A stretch of 64,000 nt of DNA from JAVKBW01 sp040222995. Its GTDB lineage: Bacteria > Pseudomonadota > Alphaproteobacteria > UBA8366 > Aestuariispiraceae. Location of the stretch: positions 186,001-250,000 of the forward strand of contig JAVKBW010000019.1 of assembly GCA_040222995.1 (NCBI GenBank). Reading direction: 5' to 3'. Below, in pieces: positions 34,152-42,692 of this stretch; the stretch's first letter is position 1; every line of letters starts with the position of its first letter. The translations under genes and the position numbers were made by a program. Under the pieces are notes generated by a model that searched no databases, was not told where the DNA came from, and saw only the letters and a list, made by a program, of their open reading frames with translations.

Positions 34152-35978
34152 CTAGCCGAAAATCGGCGAGGCCATCTCGAAATTGGAATTGAAGATCAGC
34201 CGCGGCAGCCAGTTGGCGAGGTCGGGGAAGGCTGCGAGGATGCACAACGCCAGTATCTGAATGCCGACAAAGGGAATGATCCCCTTGTATATCTGCATGG
34301 TCGAGACTTCCGGCGGGGCGACTCCGCGCAGATAGAACAGGGCGAAACCGAATGGCGGCGTCAGGAACGACGTTTGCAGATTCACCGCCATCATGACGCC
34401 CAGCCAGACCGGTGAAATGAAATCGTTGGCCAGAAGGACCGGCGCGACAATCGGCACGACGACGAAGGTAATCTCGATAAAGTCGAGAAAGAAGCCGAGC
34501 ACGAACATCACCAGCATGACCACGATGATTGCGCCGAATTCGCCGCCGGGAAGCCCGGTCAGAATTTCATGCACCATCTCGTCGCCGCCAAGGCCCCGGA
34601 ACACCAGGTTGAACATCGCCGCGCCGATCAGGATGGTGAAAACCATCGCTGAAATCTCCATGGTTCCCCGGTTGACCAGACGCAGGATGCCTGTCGCCCA
34701 GACCCGCCAGGCGGCAACCAGAATGCCCCACAGGATAAACAGGCAGGCGACGACGGCGATCGCGATGGCGAACCAGTCGGCCCCGGAAATGTCGTCGCGT
34801 CGAATGCGCAGGTCGAAAATCGCCGTCATGGCCAGCACGACAACCAGACCGGCCGCACCCAGATAGATCGCATGATTGTTGCGTGTGTCGAGCCGGGAAA
34901 ACCCGCGGCTCAACAACCGCAGGCGAACGCCGAAATCGAACAGGACCGCACCTGCAATTCCGCCGATCCACGGCGCGACAGGGTTTGCCGCAAGCTCGTT
35001 GATCAAAAGAACGCCGGTCAGAAATCCGGCCAGTCTCGCACCCATCAACTGGCTGAAGCGGCCGAAACGAACGGGTTTTTCCGTTGTCGCGATATAAGGC
35101 ATGTCCAGTTCGCGTACCCGAAGCCCGGCCAGCAGAAGAGCGCCGATTGCCCCCACGGCTGCTGCTTCTGTCGGTGTCGCGACACCGGCGAAAATCGACC
35201 CCAACACGCAGACAATAAGGACAATCGGCGGGATCAGCGCCCGCAGCACCCGTTGAAGAAGCCTGTCGGTCTGCGTCGGGTCACGGGGAATCGGCGGACA
35301 ATCCTGCGGCCGGATCTTTGCGATGAAAATCTGGTAAAGCAAATACAGGCTGACCAGCATCAGCCCGGGAAGCAGGGACCCGACGAACAGGTCTCCCACC
35401 GACACCGGTTCCGGCGACCAGTTTCCGATGCTGCGCTGGGCTTCCGAATACACACTTGATATCTGATCGCCCAGAATCACCAGCACGATGGACGGGGGAA
35501 TAATCTGACCCAGCGTCCCGGAGGCGCATATCGTTCCACAGGCCAGTTTCGGGTCATAGTTTGAGCGCAGCATGGTGGGGAGGGCGAGCAGCCCCATTGT
35601 CACCACGGTGGCGCCGACAATTCCGGTTGAGGCAGCCAGCAGAGCGCCGACAACGGTGACCGACAGGCCCAGTCCGCCGGGCAGGGCACCGAACAACTGT
35701 CCCATGGTGATCAGCAGTTCTTCGGCCACTTTCGACCGTTCCAGCATGACGCCCATGAAGACGAAAAGCGGCACGGCCATCAGGATTTCGTTCCAGATCG
35801 CGCCGCCGAAGATTCGGTTCTGGATAAAGCCGATATCGCCGAAGGAAAACACATCGAACATCATGCCCAGGGCAGCGAAAACCAGCGCGGATCCCGACAG
35901 GGTGAACGCTACGGGAAATCCCAGCATCAGGAAGGCGCAGGTGCCGGCAAACATGGCGACGATCAGGGTATCAGCCAT
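34152..35978 (-). CDS. TRAP transporter large permease (DctM/TakM type), with large insertion
   Basis: The protein is 608 aa, far above the usual 425-440. Family core segments are at both ends: TFLMLGFPVAF-like opening, ATPTEAAAVGAIGALLLAG in the middle, and LGFFLDFIEITFVVVPI...LQTSFLTPPFGFALFYLRG near the end. An extra block of about 150-170 residues (roughly 285-450) with several hydrophobic helices interrupts the standard fold, as in some FcbT3/TakM-type subunits. It drives Na+- or H+-coupled uptake with the DctQ and DctP proteins upstream. The start overlaps dctQ by 8 bases. Confidence 0.87.
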   Translation of the reverse strand: MADTLIVAMFAGTCAFLMLGFPVAFTLSGSALVFAALGMMFDVFSFGDIGFIQNRIFGGAIWNEILMAVPLFVFMGVMLERSKVAEELLITMGQLFGALPGGLGLSVTVVGALLAASTGIVGATVVTMGLLALPTMLRSNYDPKLACGTICASGTLGQIIPPSIVLVILGDQISSVYSEAQRSIGNWSPEPVSVGDLFVGSLLPGLMLVSLYLLYQIFIAKIRPQDCPPIPRDPTQTDRLLQRVLRALIPPIVLIVCVLGSIFAGVATPTEAAAVGAIGALLLAGLRVRELDMPYIATTEKPVRFGRFSQLMGARLAGFLTGVLLINELAANPVAPWIGGIAGAVLFDFGVRLRLLSRGFSRLDTRNNHAIYLGAAGLVVVLAMTAIFDLRIRRDDISGADWFAIAIAVVACLFILWGILVAAWRVWATGILRLVNRGTMEISAMVFTILIGAAMFNLVFRGLGGDEMVHEILTGLPGGEFGAIIVVMLVMFVLGFFLDFIEITFVVVPIVAPVLLANDFISPVWLGVMMAVNLQTSFLTPPFGFALFYLRGVAPPEVSTMQIYKGIIPFVGIQILALCILAAFPDLANWLPRLIFNSNFEMASPIFG

Positions 35979-36519
35979 CGGCGTCCTCGCGATCCGGTTC
36001 GTCGACGGCTGTATCGGTAAGAATGGCCAGTGAATGGATTGCCAGCGATACCCCTTGCATGATCATCAGGATACAGAAGACCAATATCGAAGATTTCAAT
36101 ATAAATATGGCCGGTATACCACTGGATTCATTTGATGATTCCAGTATTTTCCAGGAATTGAGTGTGTACGGAAACGCAAACCAGCCGATGGTCAGGCAAA
36201 CCGGGATCAGAAAACAGCAAACACCGAAAAGGTCGATGGCGGCCTTGGTCTTCGGTGCGGCCGCGCTGTATAAAACATCGACCCTGACATGCCCGCCGCG
36301 CAGCAAGGTATATCCGGCGCCCAGCATGAACAGCAGGCCATGCAGGTAAATCGTGCTTTCCTGAAGAAAAATCGATCCGTAGCCGAAAACATAGCGCAAT
36401 ACGACGACCAGAAACTGGACCAGCACCATGAACAGGGCGAACCAGGCGACCGACATGCCGATCGCCCGGTTAACGTCATCCAGCCGCTGAGCGACCTTTG
36501 TCAGCGCCTGCATGCGCAT
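35971..36519 (-). CDS. TRAP transporter small permease (DctQ type)
   Basis: The 182-aa protein has four transmembrane helices. The typical DctQ segment RYVFGYGSIFLQESTIYLHGLLFMLGAGY is followed by GGHVRVDVLY. It works with the adjacent large permease and binding protein. The downstream large-permease gene overlaps it by 8 bases and the binding-protein gene ends 15 bases upstream. Confidence 0.88.
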   Translation of the reverse strand: MRMQALTKVAQRLDDVNRAIGMSVAWFALFMVLVQFLVVVLRYVFGYGSIFLQESTIYLHGLLFMLGAGYTLLRGGHVRVDVLYSAAAPKTKAAIDLFGVCCFLIPVCLTIGWFAFPYTLNSWKILESSNESSGIPAIFILKSSILVFCILMIMQGVSLAIHSLAILTDTAVDEPDREDADG

Positions 36520-36534
36520 GCTACCTGTCCGGGC

Positions 36535-37635
36535 CTAGATGCTGCCGTAGTTGAACGGCAGAAGCCGCGCATTCCAGAAACCCTGATCCGACAGTTTGGA
36601 CCAGGCGATGGACTGGGTGCGGAACTTCACGAAGCTTTCATAAGTTCGCTTGCCGATATCGTCGATCTCGGCGACTTCGGCGGCCACTTCCCCTGACTTT
36701 TCTCCGATCGCGTTCAGTACGTCGTCCGGCATTTTATGCAGTTTCACGCCGTGGTCTTCGATCAGCGTCTTCAGGGCATCGTTGTTACGGGCGTTGAATT
36801 CCGCCAGGTTCAGGTGGTTGACGGTCAGCGAACAGGCTCGCAGCAACTCCTGATCGGCGACCGAGAAACTTTCCCAGACGCCTTTGTTGAAGCCGAGGCT
36901 CAGCGTCGGTCCCGGCTCATGGAAACCCGGCCACATGTAGTTCTTGACGATCTTATGGAACCCGAAGGCCAGATCGTTCCACGGGCCGACCCATTCGGTC
37001 GCATCGATAGCGCCTGATTGCAGCGCGGCAAAGATCTCGCCGCCCGGCAGGGTAACGGTGGAGACGCCCAGCCGGCGCAGCACTTCGCCGCCCAGCCCCG
37101 GAATACGCATTTTCAGGCCTTTCAGGTCGTCCAGCGACGTGATCGGATTTTTGAACCAGCCGCCCATCTGCACGCCGGTATTGCCGCAGGGCAGGCATTT
37201 CAGGTTGAAACCGCCCGCCAGTTCATCCCACAGTTCCTGACCGCCGCCGAAATTCAGCCAGCTATCGTTTTCGTTCGCGGTCATGCCGAAAGGCACGGCG
37301 GTGAAGAAGGCGAACGCCTTGTGCTTGCCGACCCAGTAGTAGTCTGCCCCGTGGTACATATCCGCAGCGCCGCTCGACACCGCATCGAAACTTTCAAAGG
37401 CCGGTACAAGTTCGCCGGCGGCATACACCTTAACGTCAATCCTGCCTTCTGTAGCCGTGTTCACCATTTTCGCGAACAGTTCCGGCGCCGTGCCCAGGCC
37501 TGGAAAATTCTTCGGCCAGGTCGTCACGAGCTTCAGTTCGCGCCTGTCCTGCGCAATGGCGGGTGTGGCAAGAGCCGAAGCAGCGGTAACACCGGCAACG
37601 ATACCGCTGTTTTTCAGGAAATCGCGTCTTTTCAT
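36535..37635 (-). CDS. TRAP substrate-binding protein, TakP/FcbT1-like (2-oxo acid type)
   Basis: The 366-aa protein has a twin-arginine signal (MKRRDFLKNSG, cleavage after TPAIA). The body strongly resembles the TakP alpha-keto-acid-binding protein of Rhodobacter and COG4663 members: TWPKNFPGLG, GAADMYHGADYYWVGK, GNTGVQMGGWF, IPGLGGEVLRRLGV and DATEWVGPWNDLAFGFHK. The ligand is therefore likely a 2-oxo or hydroxy acid anion. The open frame begins 198 bases earlier inside bpt; ATG 37635 at the twin-arginine motif is clearly right. The bpt stop is only 2 bases upstream. Confidence 0.9.
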   Translation of the reverse strand: MKRRDFLKNSGIVAGVTAASALATPAIAQDRRELKLVTTWPKNFPGLGTAPELFAKMVNTATEGRIDVKVYAAGELVPAFESFDAVSSGAADMYHGADYYWVGKHKAFAFFTAVPFGMTANENDSWLNFGGGQELWDELAGGFNLKCLPCGNTGVQMGGWFKNPITSLDDLKGLKMRIPGLGGEVLRRLGVSTVTLPGGEIFAALQSGAIDATEWVGPWNDLAFGFHKIVKNYMWPGFHEPGPTLSLGFNKGVWESFSVADQELLRACSLTVNHLNLAEFNARNNDALKTLIEDHGVKLHKMPDDVLNAIGEKSGEVAAEVAEIDDIGKRTYESFVKFRTQSIAWSKLSDQGFWNARLLPFNYGSI

Positions 37636-37637
37636 AG

Positions 37638-38408
37638 TTACTCTCCCTTTTTTCGTTTGGCTTTTTCGTCGTCTTTTTGGGTGGTTTTGAAGTTTAAAGG
37701 GTGCCATCCGTCCTGACCGAACGCCTCCAATGGCGAAAACCGGTTCTTGTATTCCATTTTCCGGCTTCCTTCGATCCAGAACCCGAGATAGACATAGTCG
37801 AGATCGTCTGCCAGAGCGTCTTCGATCATCCAAAGGATCATGTAGCTGCCCAGACTTCGGGCGCTTTCACGCGGATCGAAGAAACTGTAAACAGCGGACA
37901 GACCGTCATCCAGGCGATCTAGAAGGCAGGCGGCGACCAGCTTGTTTTCGCGGTCGCGAAACTCAACGACCGATGTTTTCACAGGGCTGGCGATCACCAG
38001 GTGCAGGTAGTCGCGCGCTGACATCTGCGCCATGTCGCCATCGTCGTGCCGGGCGTCCAGATAGCGGCTGAACAGGTCGAATTGCTCCTGCGTGACATCA
38101 AGGCCGACATTGATCGCGGTCAGATCGCTGTTCTTGTTGCGAATCCGCCGCCATCCTTTGGTCCAGTCGAATTTCCGGGCGTTAATACGAACCGGTTGAC
38201 AGGCGTTGCAGCCATGGCAGACAGGCCGGTATACAATGTGGTGACTGCGGCGGAAACCGGCCTTGCTGAGACGGTTGAAAACATCATCGGCAGTCGGGCC
38301 TGACAGTTCAGCGAATAGCTGCTGTTCGGTTCTGTCCGACAGATAGGGACAGGGCATCGGTGCAGACCGATGAAAAGTCAGAAGTTCCGGCGATCGGCTA
38401 TGGCTCAT
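37638..38408 (-). CDS. bpt: aspartate/glutamate leucyltransferase (arginyl-tRNA-protein transferase family)
   Basis: The protein is 256 aa. The N-terminal CPYLSDRTEQQLFAEL and VCHGCNACQPVRI, and the C-terminal YVYLGFWIEGSRKMEYKNRF, are diagnostic of the Ate/Bpt family. It adds Leu to N-terminal Asp/Glu of proteins, marking them for ClpS/ClpAP. It reads directly into the TRAP genes (2-base gap), an arrangement that suggests shared transcription. The 124 bases upstream (38409-38532) contain its likely promoter; nothing else was recognised there. Confidence 0.93.
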   Translation of the reverse strand: MSHSRSPELLTFHRSAPMPCPYLSDRTEQQLFAELSGPTADDVFNRLSKAGFRRSHHIVYRPVCHGCNACQPVRINARKFDWTKGWRRIRNKNSDLTAINVGLDVTQEQFDLFSRYLDARHDDGDMAQMSARDYLHLVIASPVKTSVVEFRDRENKLVAACLLDRLDDGLSAVYSFFDPRESARSLGSYMILWMIEDALADDLDYVYLGFWIEGSRKMEYKNRFSPLEAFGQDGWHPLNFKTTQKDDEKAKRKKGE

Positions 38409-38532
38409 TCAACGATTCCCGACAGTCGTGGTCACGACAGTGTGGTCATTCATCAGGATACCGAAACCGGCGCGGATGTCGATGGTGATCGTTGAATCTT
38501 AAGCCCGGGACGTCAGGCGGTTGTCGGCCGAT

Positions 38533-39045
38533 TCAGGTGCGGCGAACTACCGTATTACTGAGAATATCGTGCAGGCAGCGCTGGCGGTCGTCAAACAGAC
38601 ACCAGATCAACAGCAGGCCACTTGTACCGTATAGCGTCAGATAGAACAGGGCCGCCTGAATAAAGGCCTGCGGCCAGCCGGGTTGTCCGCCATTGTCGGC
38701 CAGATTGACCACCCGAACGCCCAGGGCGCGCATACCGAGCGTCGCCGAACCTTCGCTGGCAATCATTACCGTCGAATACAAGACCGGCATTGCGGCGAAA
38801 AACAGCATGACAAGCGGTAAAAGAAGGCCGAGAGAACCGATGATCAGGATCCAGCCAACCAACCACAGGATTCCCATGATCACGAGATCGATCAGGAAGG
38901 CGGCGATTCGCCGGCCGATCACCCCGCCTTCATGCGCGGAATCCGACTTGTTCGGCGCATCCTTGTTGGCGCCGAGGACAAATCGGGCGCGATCGGGATT
39001 GTCATCTGAAATCGTCTTGTCGGCAGGCACAGGCGTCTCCGGCAT
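38533..39045 (-). CDS. RDD-family membrane protein
   Basis: The 170-aa protein has an RDD domain: GGVIGRRIAAFLIDLVIMGILWL opens the first helix with the Arg-Asp pair. LGMRALGVRVVNLADNGGQPGWPQAFIQAALF and LLLIWCLFDDRQRCLHDILSNTVVR follow. Function of RDD proteins is largely unknown; some act in ion or compatible-solute stress. It lies upstream of bpt on the same strand. Confidence 0.85.
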   Translation of the reverse strand: MPETPVPADKTISDDNPDRARFVLGANKDAPNKSDSAHEGGVIGRRIAAFLIDLVIMGILWLVGWILIIGSLGLLLPLVMLFFAAMPVLYSTVMIASEGSATLGMRALGVRVVNLADNGGQPGWPQAFIQAALFYLTLYGTSGLLLIWCLFDDRQRCLHDILSNTVVRRT

Positions 39046-39197
39046 TTGTTGCTAACAGGTCAAAAATGGGGATTGCGCGTTGATTCGACAAGAGAAGACG
39101 TTCCCTGCAAACTATTCTGAACGAATGCACGCGATGAAAGGACCGGCAGTGGACCTGATTCAGTTCTGCATTCAAGTGCAACGGGTAAGAGAATTTC

Positions 39198-39698
39198 ATG
39201 ACATTGTGGAAGACTGTGGATCGGTGGCGGTACAGCTATTTCGATCCGGATATCGATCCGCAGGATTTACCGGTTTTCTCAAGTCTGCTGGAAATCTGGC
39301 AATCGAAAAGGGGCGGTCGGAAGGTTCCGGCATGGCGGGATTTCGATTTTTACGATTTTGCCGGCTGGCATGGAAAACTGACAGTCTACAATATTTCCTA
39401 CGATCCCTTCGACTACGTCGTTCGTTTGTCCGGCACGCAGGTCGACCAACTGTATCAGCGCAGTATGAAAGGCATGACGATGGCCGATATGACCGGTATA
39501 GCGGTTCAGCATGTAGATGCCGTCGAATTCTACGAAATGGCCTGCAAAAACCTGTATGTAACGCACACTGTCGGTCCACTGAATGTCAGGGAACTGGATT
39601 ACAAGGCCGTCGAATATATTGAAATGCCGCTGTCCGACGATGGCGTGCGGGCAACACATACGATGGAAGCCGCTATTCCGATACGCTTCGATTCATGA
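39198..39698 (+). CDS. PAS_5-type single-domain protein
   Basis: The 166-aa protein resembles the alphaproteobacterial PAS_5 family (PF07310). It opens with LPVFSSLLEIWQSKRGGRKVPAWRDFDFYDFAGWHGKL, written here as two joined recognisable blocks, and contains YVVRLSGTQVDQLYQRSMKG. It is a stand-alone sensor fold with unknown ligand and no output domain. AAGAGA lies before the ATG. It is convergent with the flavoprotein gene at 39722. Confidence 0.75.
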   Translation: MTLWKTVDRWRYSYFDPDIDPQDLPVFSSLLEIWQSKRGGRKVPAWRDFDFYDFAGWHGKLTVYNISYDPFDYVVRLSGTQVDQLYQRSMKGMTMADMTGIAVQHVDAVEFYEMACKNLYVTHTVGPLNVRELDYKAVEYIEMPLSDDGVRATHTMEAAIPIRFDS

Positions 39699-39721
39699 CG
39701 AAAACCGGTTGGTGGGTCGGG

Positions 39722-40804
39722 TCAGGAAAACCGGATCGGACGATAGGGGGCGAGAAGGTCGGAATGGTCTGTTCCGGCAATCTCATCGGCGACCAGCCGC
39801 CCCGTCAGCGGCCCCAGCGTCATGCCGCTATGCATTGTTGCGATGTACAGGCCATCGCCACCGTCCGGCGCCCCTATTGCCGGATATCCGTCTTTCGGCA
39901 CCGGTCGGCGGCCGATCATGATGCGGGCCGCGGACAGGTTTTCGACGCCCGGAAGTCTTTTCCGGAGGTTTTCGACGATCTGACCAGCCAGATTTACCGG
40001 ATCTGCCCCTGAACCGTTATCGTCAAGTAATCCGCCGCTGAATATTTCACCCACCACAATGCGCCCGTCCTTTTCCTGCCGGAAATGGATTTCCGGTGAC
40101 AGGACGAGGTGATTGAGAACGGGCTCGACCGGATTGGTGTGAACGATCAATCCCGTTTTGTTGTCCATCGGCAGTTTCAGACCGGCGGAGGCGAGCAGGG
40201 GCTCCGTCCACGCACCGGAAGCGACGACAATCCGGTCGGTGGACTTCTTGCCGATTGTCGTGTCGACGCCGGTGAACCGGTCGTTTTCCCGTATCAGACC
40301 GGTAACGGCGCAGCCGACGAGTATTTCAGCCCCCAGGTTGGCGGCGGCGTTCAGCAACGTTCCGGTCAGCAGTAGCGGATTGACCGCAAGTTCTTCCGGG
40401 ACGTGGATACACCGGTCCGGTGGGTTGGCGACATGCGGCTCCAGCTTCGAGAATTCCGCGGCGTTCAGGATCGAGGCCTGGTAACCGAAGCCGATAAGCC
40501 CGCGGTAATGGCTGTCGAGAGCATCGCCTTCCTCTTCCCACCACAGGCTGCCGCCGCGGCAAAGCCCGATTTCCGTTCCAAACCGTTCCGACAGGGTTTC
40601 GTATTCGGCAAGACCGGCCTTTCGCAGCCGAAAGTACTCCGGCGTTTCCGCAAAGTTTGCGTTCAGCCAGGCAAAGGTCTTGCTGGTGGCGCCGCTGGCC
40701 GGAAGATTCTGTTCGAAAACGGTTACACGGAAACCTTTAAGGGCAAGGTTATAGGCAATGGAGGCGCCAATAACGCCCGCCCCGATGACAATAATATTCT
40801 GCAA
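39722..40804 (-). CDS. FAD-dependent oxidoreductase of the D-amino acid dehydrogenase (DadA/DAO) family
   Basis: The protein is 360 aa. The Rossmann motif is VIGAGVIGASIAYNLALKG with Glu at the end of strand 2 (VFEQNLPASGATSKT). The C-terminal IGRRPVPKDGYPAIG and LYIATMHSGMTLGP complete the DAO fold. It probably oxidises a D-amino acid or an N-substituted amino acid, with the quinone pool as acceptor. It starts 10 bases after the stop of the first-listed motB gene and so is co-oriented with motA-motB-motB. A functional link to motility is not obvious. Confidence 0.82.
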   Translation of the reverse strand: MQNIIVIGAGVIGASIAYNLALKGFRVTVFEQNLPASGATSKTFAWLNANFAETPEYFRLRKAGLAEYETLSERFGTEIGLCRGGSLWWEEEGDALDSHYRGLIGFGYQASILNAAEFSKLEPHVANPPDRCIHVPEELAVNPLLLTGTLLNAAANLGAEILVGCAVTGLIRENDRFTGVDTTIGKKSTDRIVVASGAWTEPLLASAGLKLPMDNKTGLIVHTNPVEPVLNHLVLSPEIHFRQEKDGRIVVGEIFSGGLLDDNGSGADPVNLAGQIVENLRKRLPGVENLSAARIMIGRRPVPKDGYPAIGAPDGGDGLYIATMHSGMTLGPLTGRLVADEIAGTDHSDLLAPYRPIRFS

Positions 40805-40814
40805 AATCGTCGGC

Positions 40815-41738
40815 CTAGTCGTTGGAGTCGAAAATTGACGGTGTGTCTTCGCGTTCGGCGGTCAGTGGACCGTTCTGTCGGGCCATGCGTTCTAGTACGA
40901 CGCCGATGCGGCGGTTTTCCGGCGCCGTCGGATCGTCTTCCTTTGCCAGTTCTGTTGCGCCACGCCCGATGATCGTCTCGAATCTCTGTTCGCCGATGCC
41001 GAACCCGTTCAGGGTGCGCCGGGAGGCGTTGGCCCGGTCGAGCGACAGTTTCCAGTTGGCCTCAAAACTGCCTTCCTCGCCGGTATGGCCGGTGATAGCG
41101 ATATCGTTGGGCAGATTGGCGATGAATTGTGCAATAAACTGCAGGGCGGTGCGGCCTTCGCGGGTCAGCCGGTCCTGATGAACCTGAAAGATCGACTTGT
41201 CCGAATTGTCGACGATCTGAATACGCAAGCCTTCTTCGGTGATGTCGACCTTGATGCTTTCTTTCAGATAGGTCAGTTCGGGCGGCAGCACATCCACCGA
41301 ATTTTCGACGATCTGCTTGACCCTTGCGAAGCTCTGTTCCTCTGCCTTGGCGTCGACCCTGCCGACATTGCCGGAGCTCCTATCCTCATCCCGGCCTGAC
41401 GCCTCGTTTCCGGTATCCAGGTTGGTCTGCGACTGGCTGTCGGAATCCAGCAGCGCCATCGGTGAGGCCAGATCGACAGGGCCGGGGTCGTTCACAGTTA
41501 CACCGCCGAAAATACCGCCCGCACCGCTGGTCGAAGGGGTGGTGCGGATGGTCGGCTGAAAATAGTTGGACAGCCCTTCGCGCACTTCTTCCGATGTCGC
41601 ATTCAGCAGCCACAGCAGCAGGAAAAACGCCATCATGGCGGTCACGAAGTCGGCATAGGCGATTTTCCAGGCGCCGCCGCTATGGCCAGGCTCCTGTATT
41701 TTGACCTTCTTGATCAGGATTTTGCGTTCGTCCGCCAT
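40815..41738 (-). CDS. MotB-like stator protein, copy 1 (distal), with altered OmpA peptidoglycan site
   Basis: The protein is 307 aa. The N-terminal plug and transmembrane region GGAWKIAYADFVTAMMAFF contains the proton-carrying Asp. A linker of about 140 residues is followed by an OmpA-like domain (ITGHTGEEGSFEANWKLSLD, RANASRRTLNGFG, NRRIGVVLE). Where MotB normally has GHTD the sequence reads GHTG, so the Asp that binds diaminopimelate is missing. It is the third gene of motA-motB-motB, 12 bases after copy 2. It may form heterodimers with copy 2. Confidence 0.85.
   Translation of the reverse strand: MADERKILIKKVKIQEPGHSGGAWKIAYADFVTAMMAFFLLLWLLNATSEEVREGLSNYFQPTIRTTPSTSGAGGIFGGVTVNDPGPVDLASPMALLDSDSQSQTNLDTGNEASGRDEDRSSGNVGRVDAKAEEQSFARVKQIVENSVDVLPPELTYLKESIKVDITEEGLRIQIVDNSDKSIFQVHQDRLTREGRTALQFIAQFIANLPNDIAITGHTGEEGSFEANWKLSLDRANASRRTLNGFGIGEQRFETIIGRGATELAKEDDPTAPENRRIGVVLERMARQNGPLTAEREDTPSIFDSND
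41602..41669. repeat. 68-bp segment identical to 42511-42578 in the second motB
   Basis: The stretch encoding the MotB transmembrane helix (from IAYADF to LLN) is identical base for base in both motB genes, including synonymous sites, whereas the rest of the genes differ strongly. This suggests local gene conversion or a strong DNA-level constraint. Confidence 0.9.
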
Positions 41739-41750
41739 TGTCGTTTCCCG

Positions 41751-42653
41751 CTATCCGCCGCCACCGGGCGCGCCGGACCGAAGCAGCAGGATCCCGACCC
41801 GCCGGTTGCGCGGCGCTTCCGGGTTCTGCTCGTCCAGCAAGTCCGTATCGGCCCGGCCGATGATGCTGACGAAACGGTCCTGCGGCAATCCGTTTTCGAG
41901 CAGCCATTTTTGTGCCGCGGTCGCCCGGTCAGCGGTCAGTTCCCATTTACCGTATGCAGGTGAGATGGATTTGTAGGGGCCGGCATCCGTATGGCCTGAA
42001 ATCTCGATCTTGTTCGGCAGTTCCGAGACGATCACGCCGATCAGGGCGAGCAGACGTTCTGCATACCGCGTCAGTTCCGATGTGCTGCCGACGAACATCG
42101 GCTTTTCCTTCTGATCCAGAATCTGGATCAACAGCCCTTCCGGGGTATCTTCCAGAGACAGACTGTCCTGAAGTTCAGCAACCTCGGGCGTATCCTGAAC
42201 CGACTGACGCAGACGCGACATGGCGATTTCAAGCGCCTCGTCTTCCTCTATTTCGAATTTGGTCGCCCCGGATTCCGGATTGACCTCGATCGGGCTGCCC
42301 CGGTCCTCGCCGGACTGTTCGCCTTCCTGTTCGTCGCCGAAGGTCGGTATCTGGGCCGTAATCTGCGGCCGTGCTGTCGCCGAGCGCATGGCGCCCTCGG
42401 CCATGACTTCCAGACCTTTTAACGCTTCGCCGATACCGGTTGATTCCTCGGAAACGCTGGGCGGCGCGAAAAAGTCGGAAATGCCTTCCATCTGTTCTTC
42501 CGTGGTCGCGTTCAGCAGCCACAGCAGCAGGAAAAACGCCATCATGGCGGTCACGAAGTCGGCATAGGCGATTTTCCACGCACCGCCGTGCGCTTCCGGC
42601 GGGATTTTCTTCTTCTTCTTCAGAATTAGCGGTTCGTCGAGACTATCGGCCAT
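41751..42653 (-). CDS. motB: MotB flagellar stator protein, copy 2 (proximal to motA)
   Basis: The protein is 300 aa. A basic N-terminus (LKKKKKIPPE) precedes GGAWKIAYADFVTAMMAFF with the key Asp. The C-terminal OmpA-like domain retains ISGHTDAGPY, LTADRATAAQKWLLENG and PRNRRVGILLL, so peptidoglycan binding looks intact. It follows motA by 39 bases and is followed by the copy-1 gene after 12 bases. It is the likely principal partner of MotA. Confidence 0.9.
   Translation of the reverse strand: MADSLDEPLILKKKKKIPPEAHGGAWKIAYADFVTAMMAFFLLLWLLNATTEEQMEGISDFFAPPSVSEESTGIGEALKGLEVMAEGAMRSATARPQITAQIPTFGDEQEGEQSGEDRGSPIEVNPESGATKFEIEEDEALEIAMSRLRQSVQDTPEVAELQDSLSLEDTPEGLLIQILDQKEKPMFVGSTSELTRYAERLLALIGVIVSELPNKIEISGHTDAGPYKSISPAYGKWELTADRATAAQKWLLENGLPQDRFVSIIGRADTDLLDEQNPEAPRNRRVGILLLRSGAPGGGG
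42511..42578. repeat. 68-bp segment identical to 41602-41669 in the other motB
   Basis: This is the partner of the repeat described at 41602-41669. It encodes the transmembrane Asp helix of copy 2. Confidence 0.9.
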
Positions 42654-42692
42654 TCCGTTTCCTGACGCGCGCGCAGACTCCGCCCCTGAACC

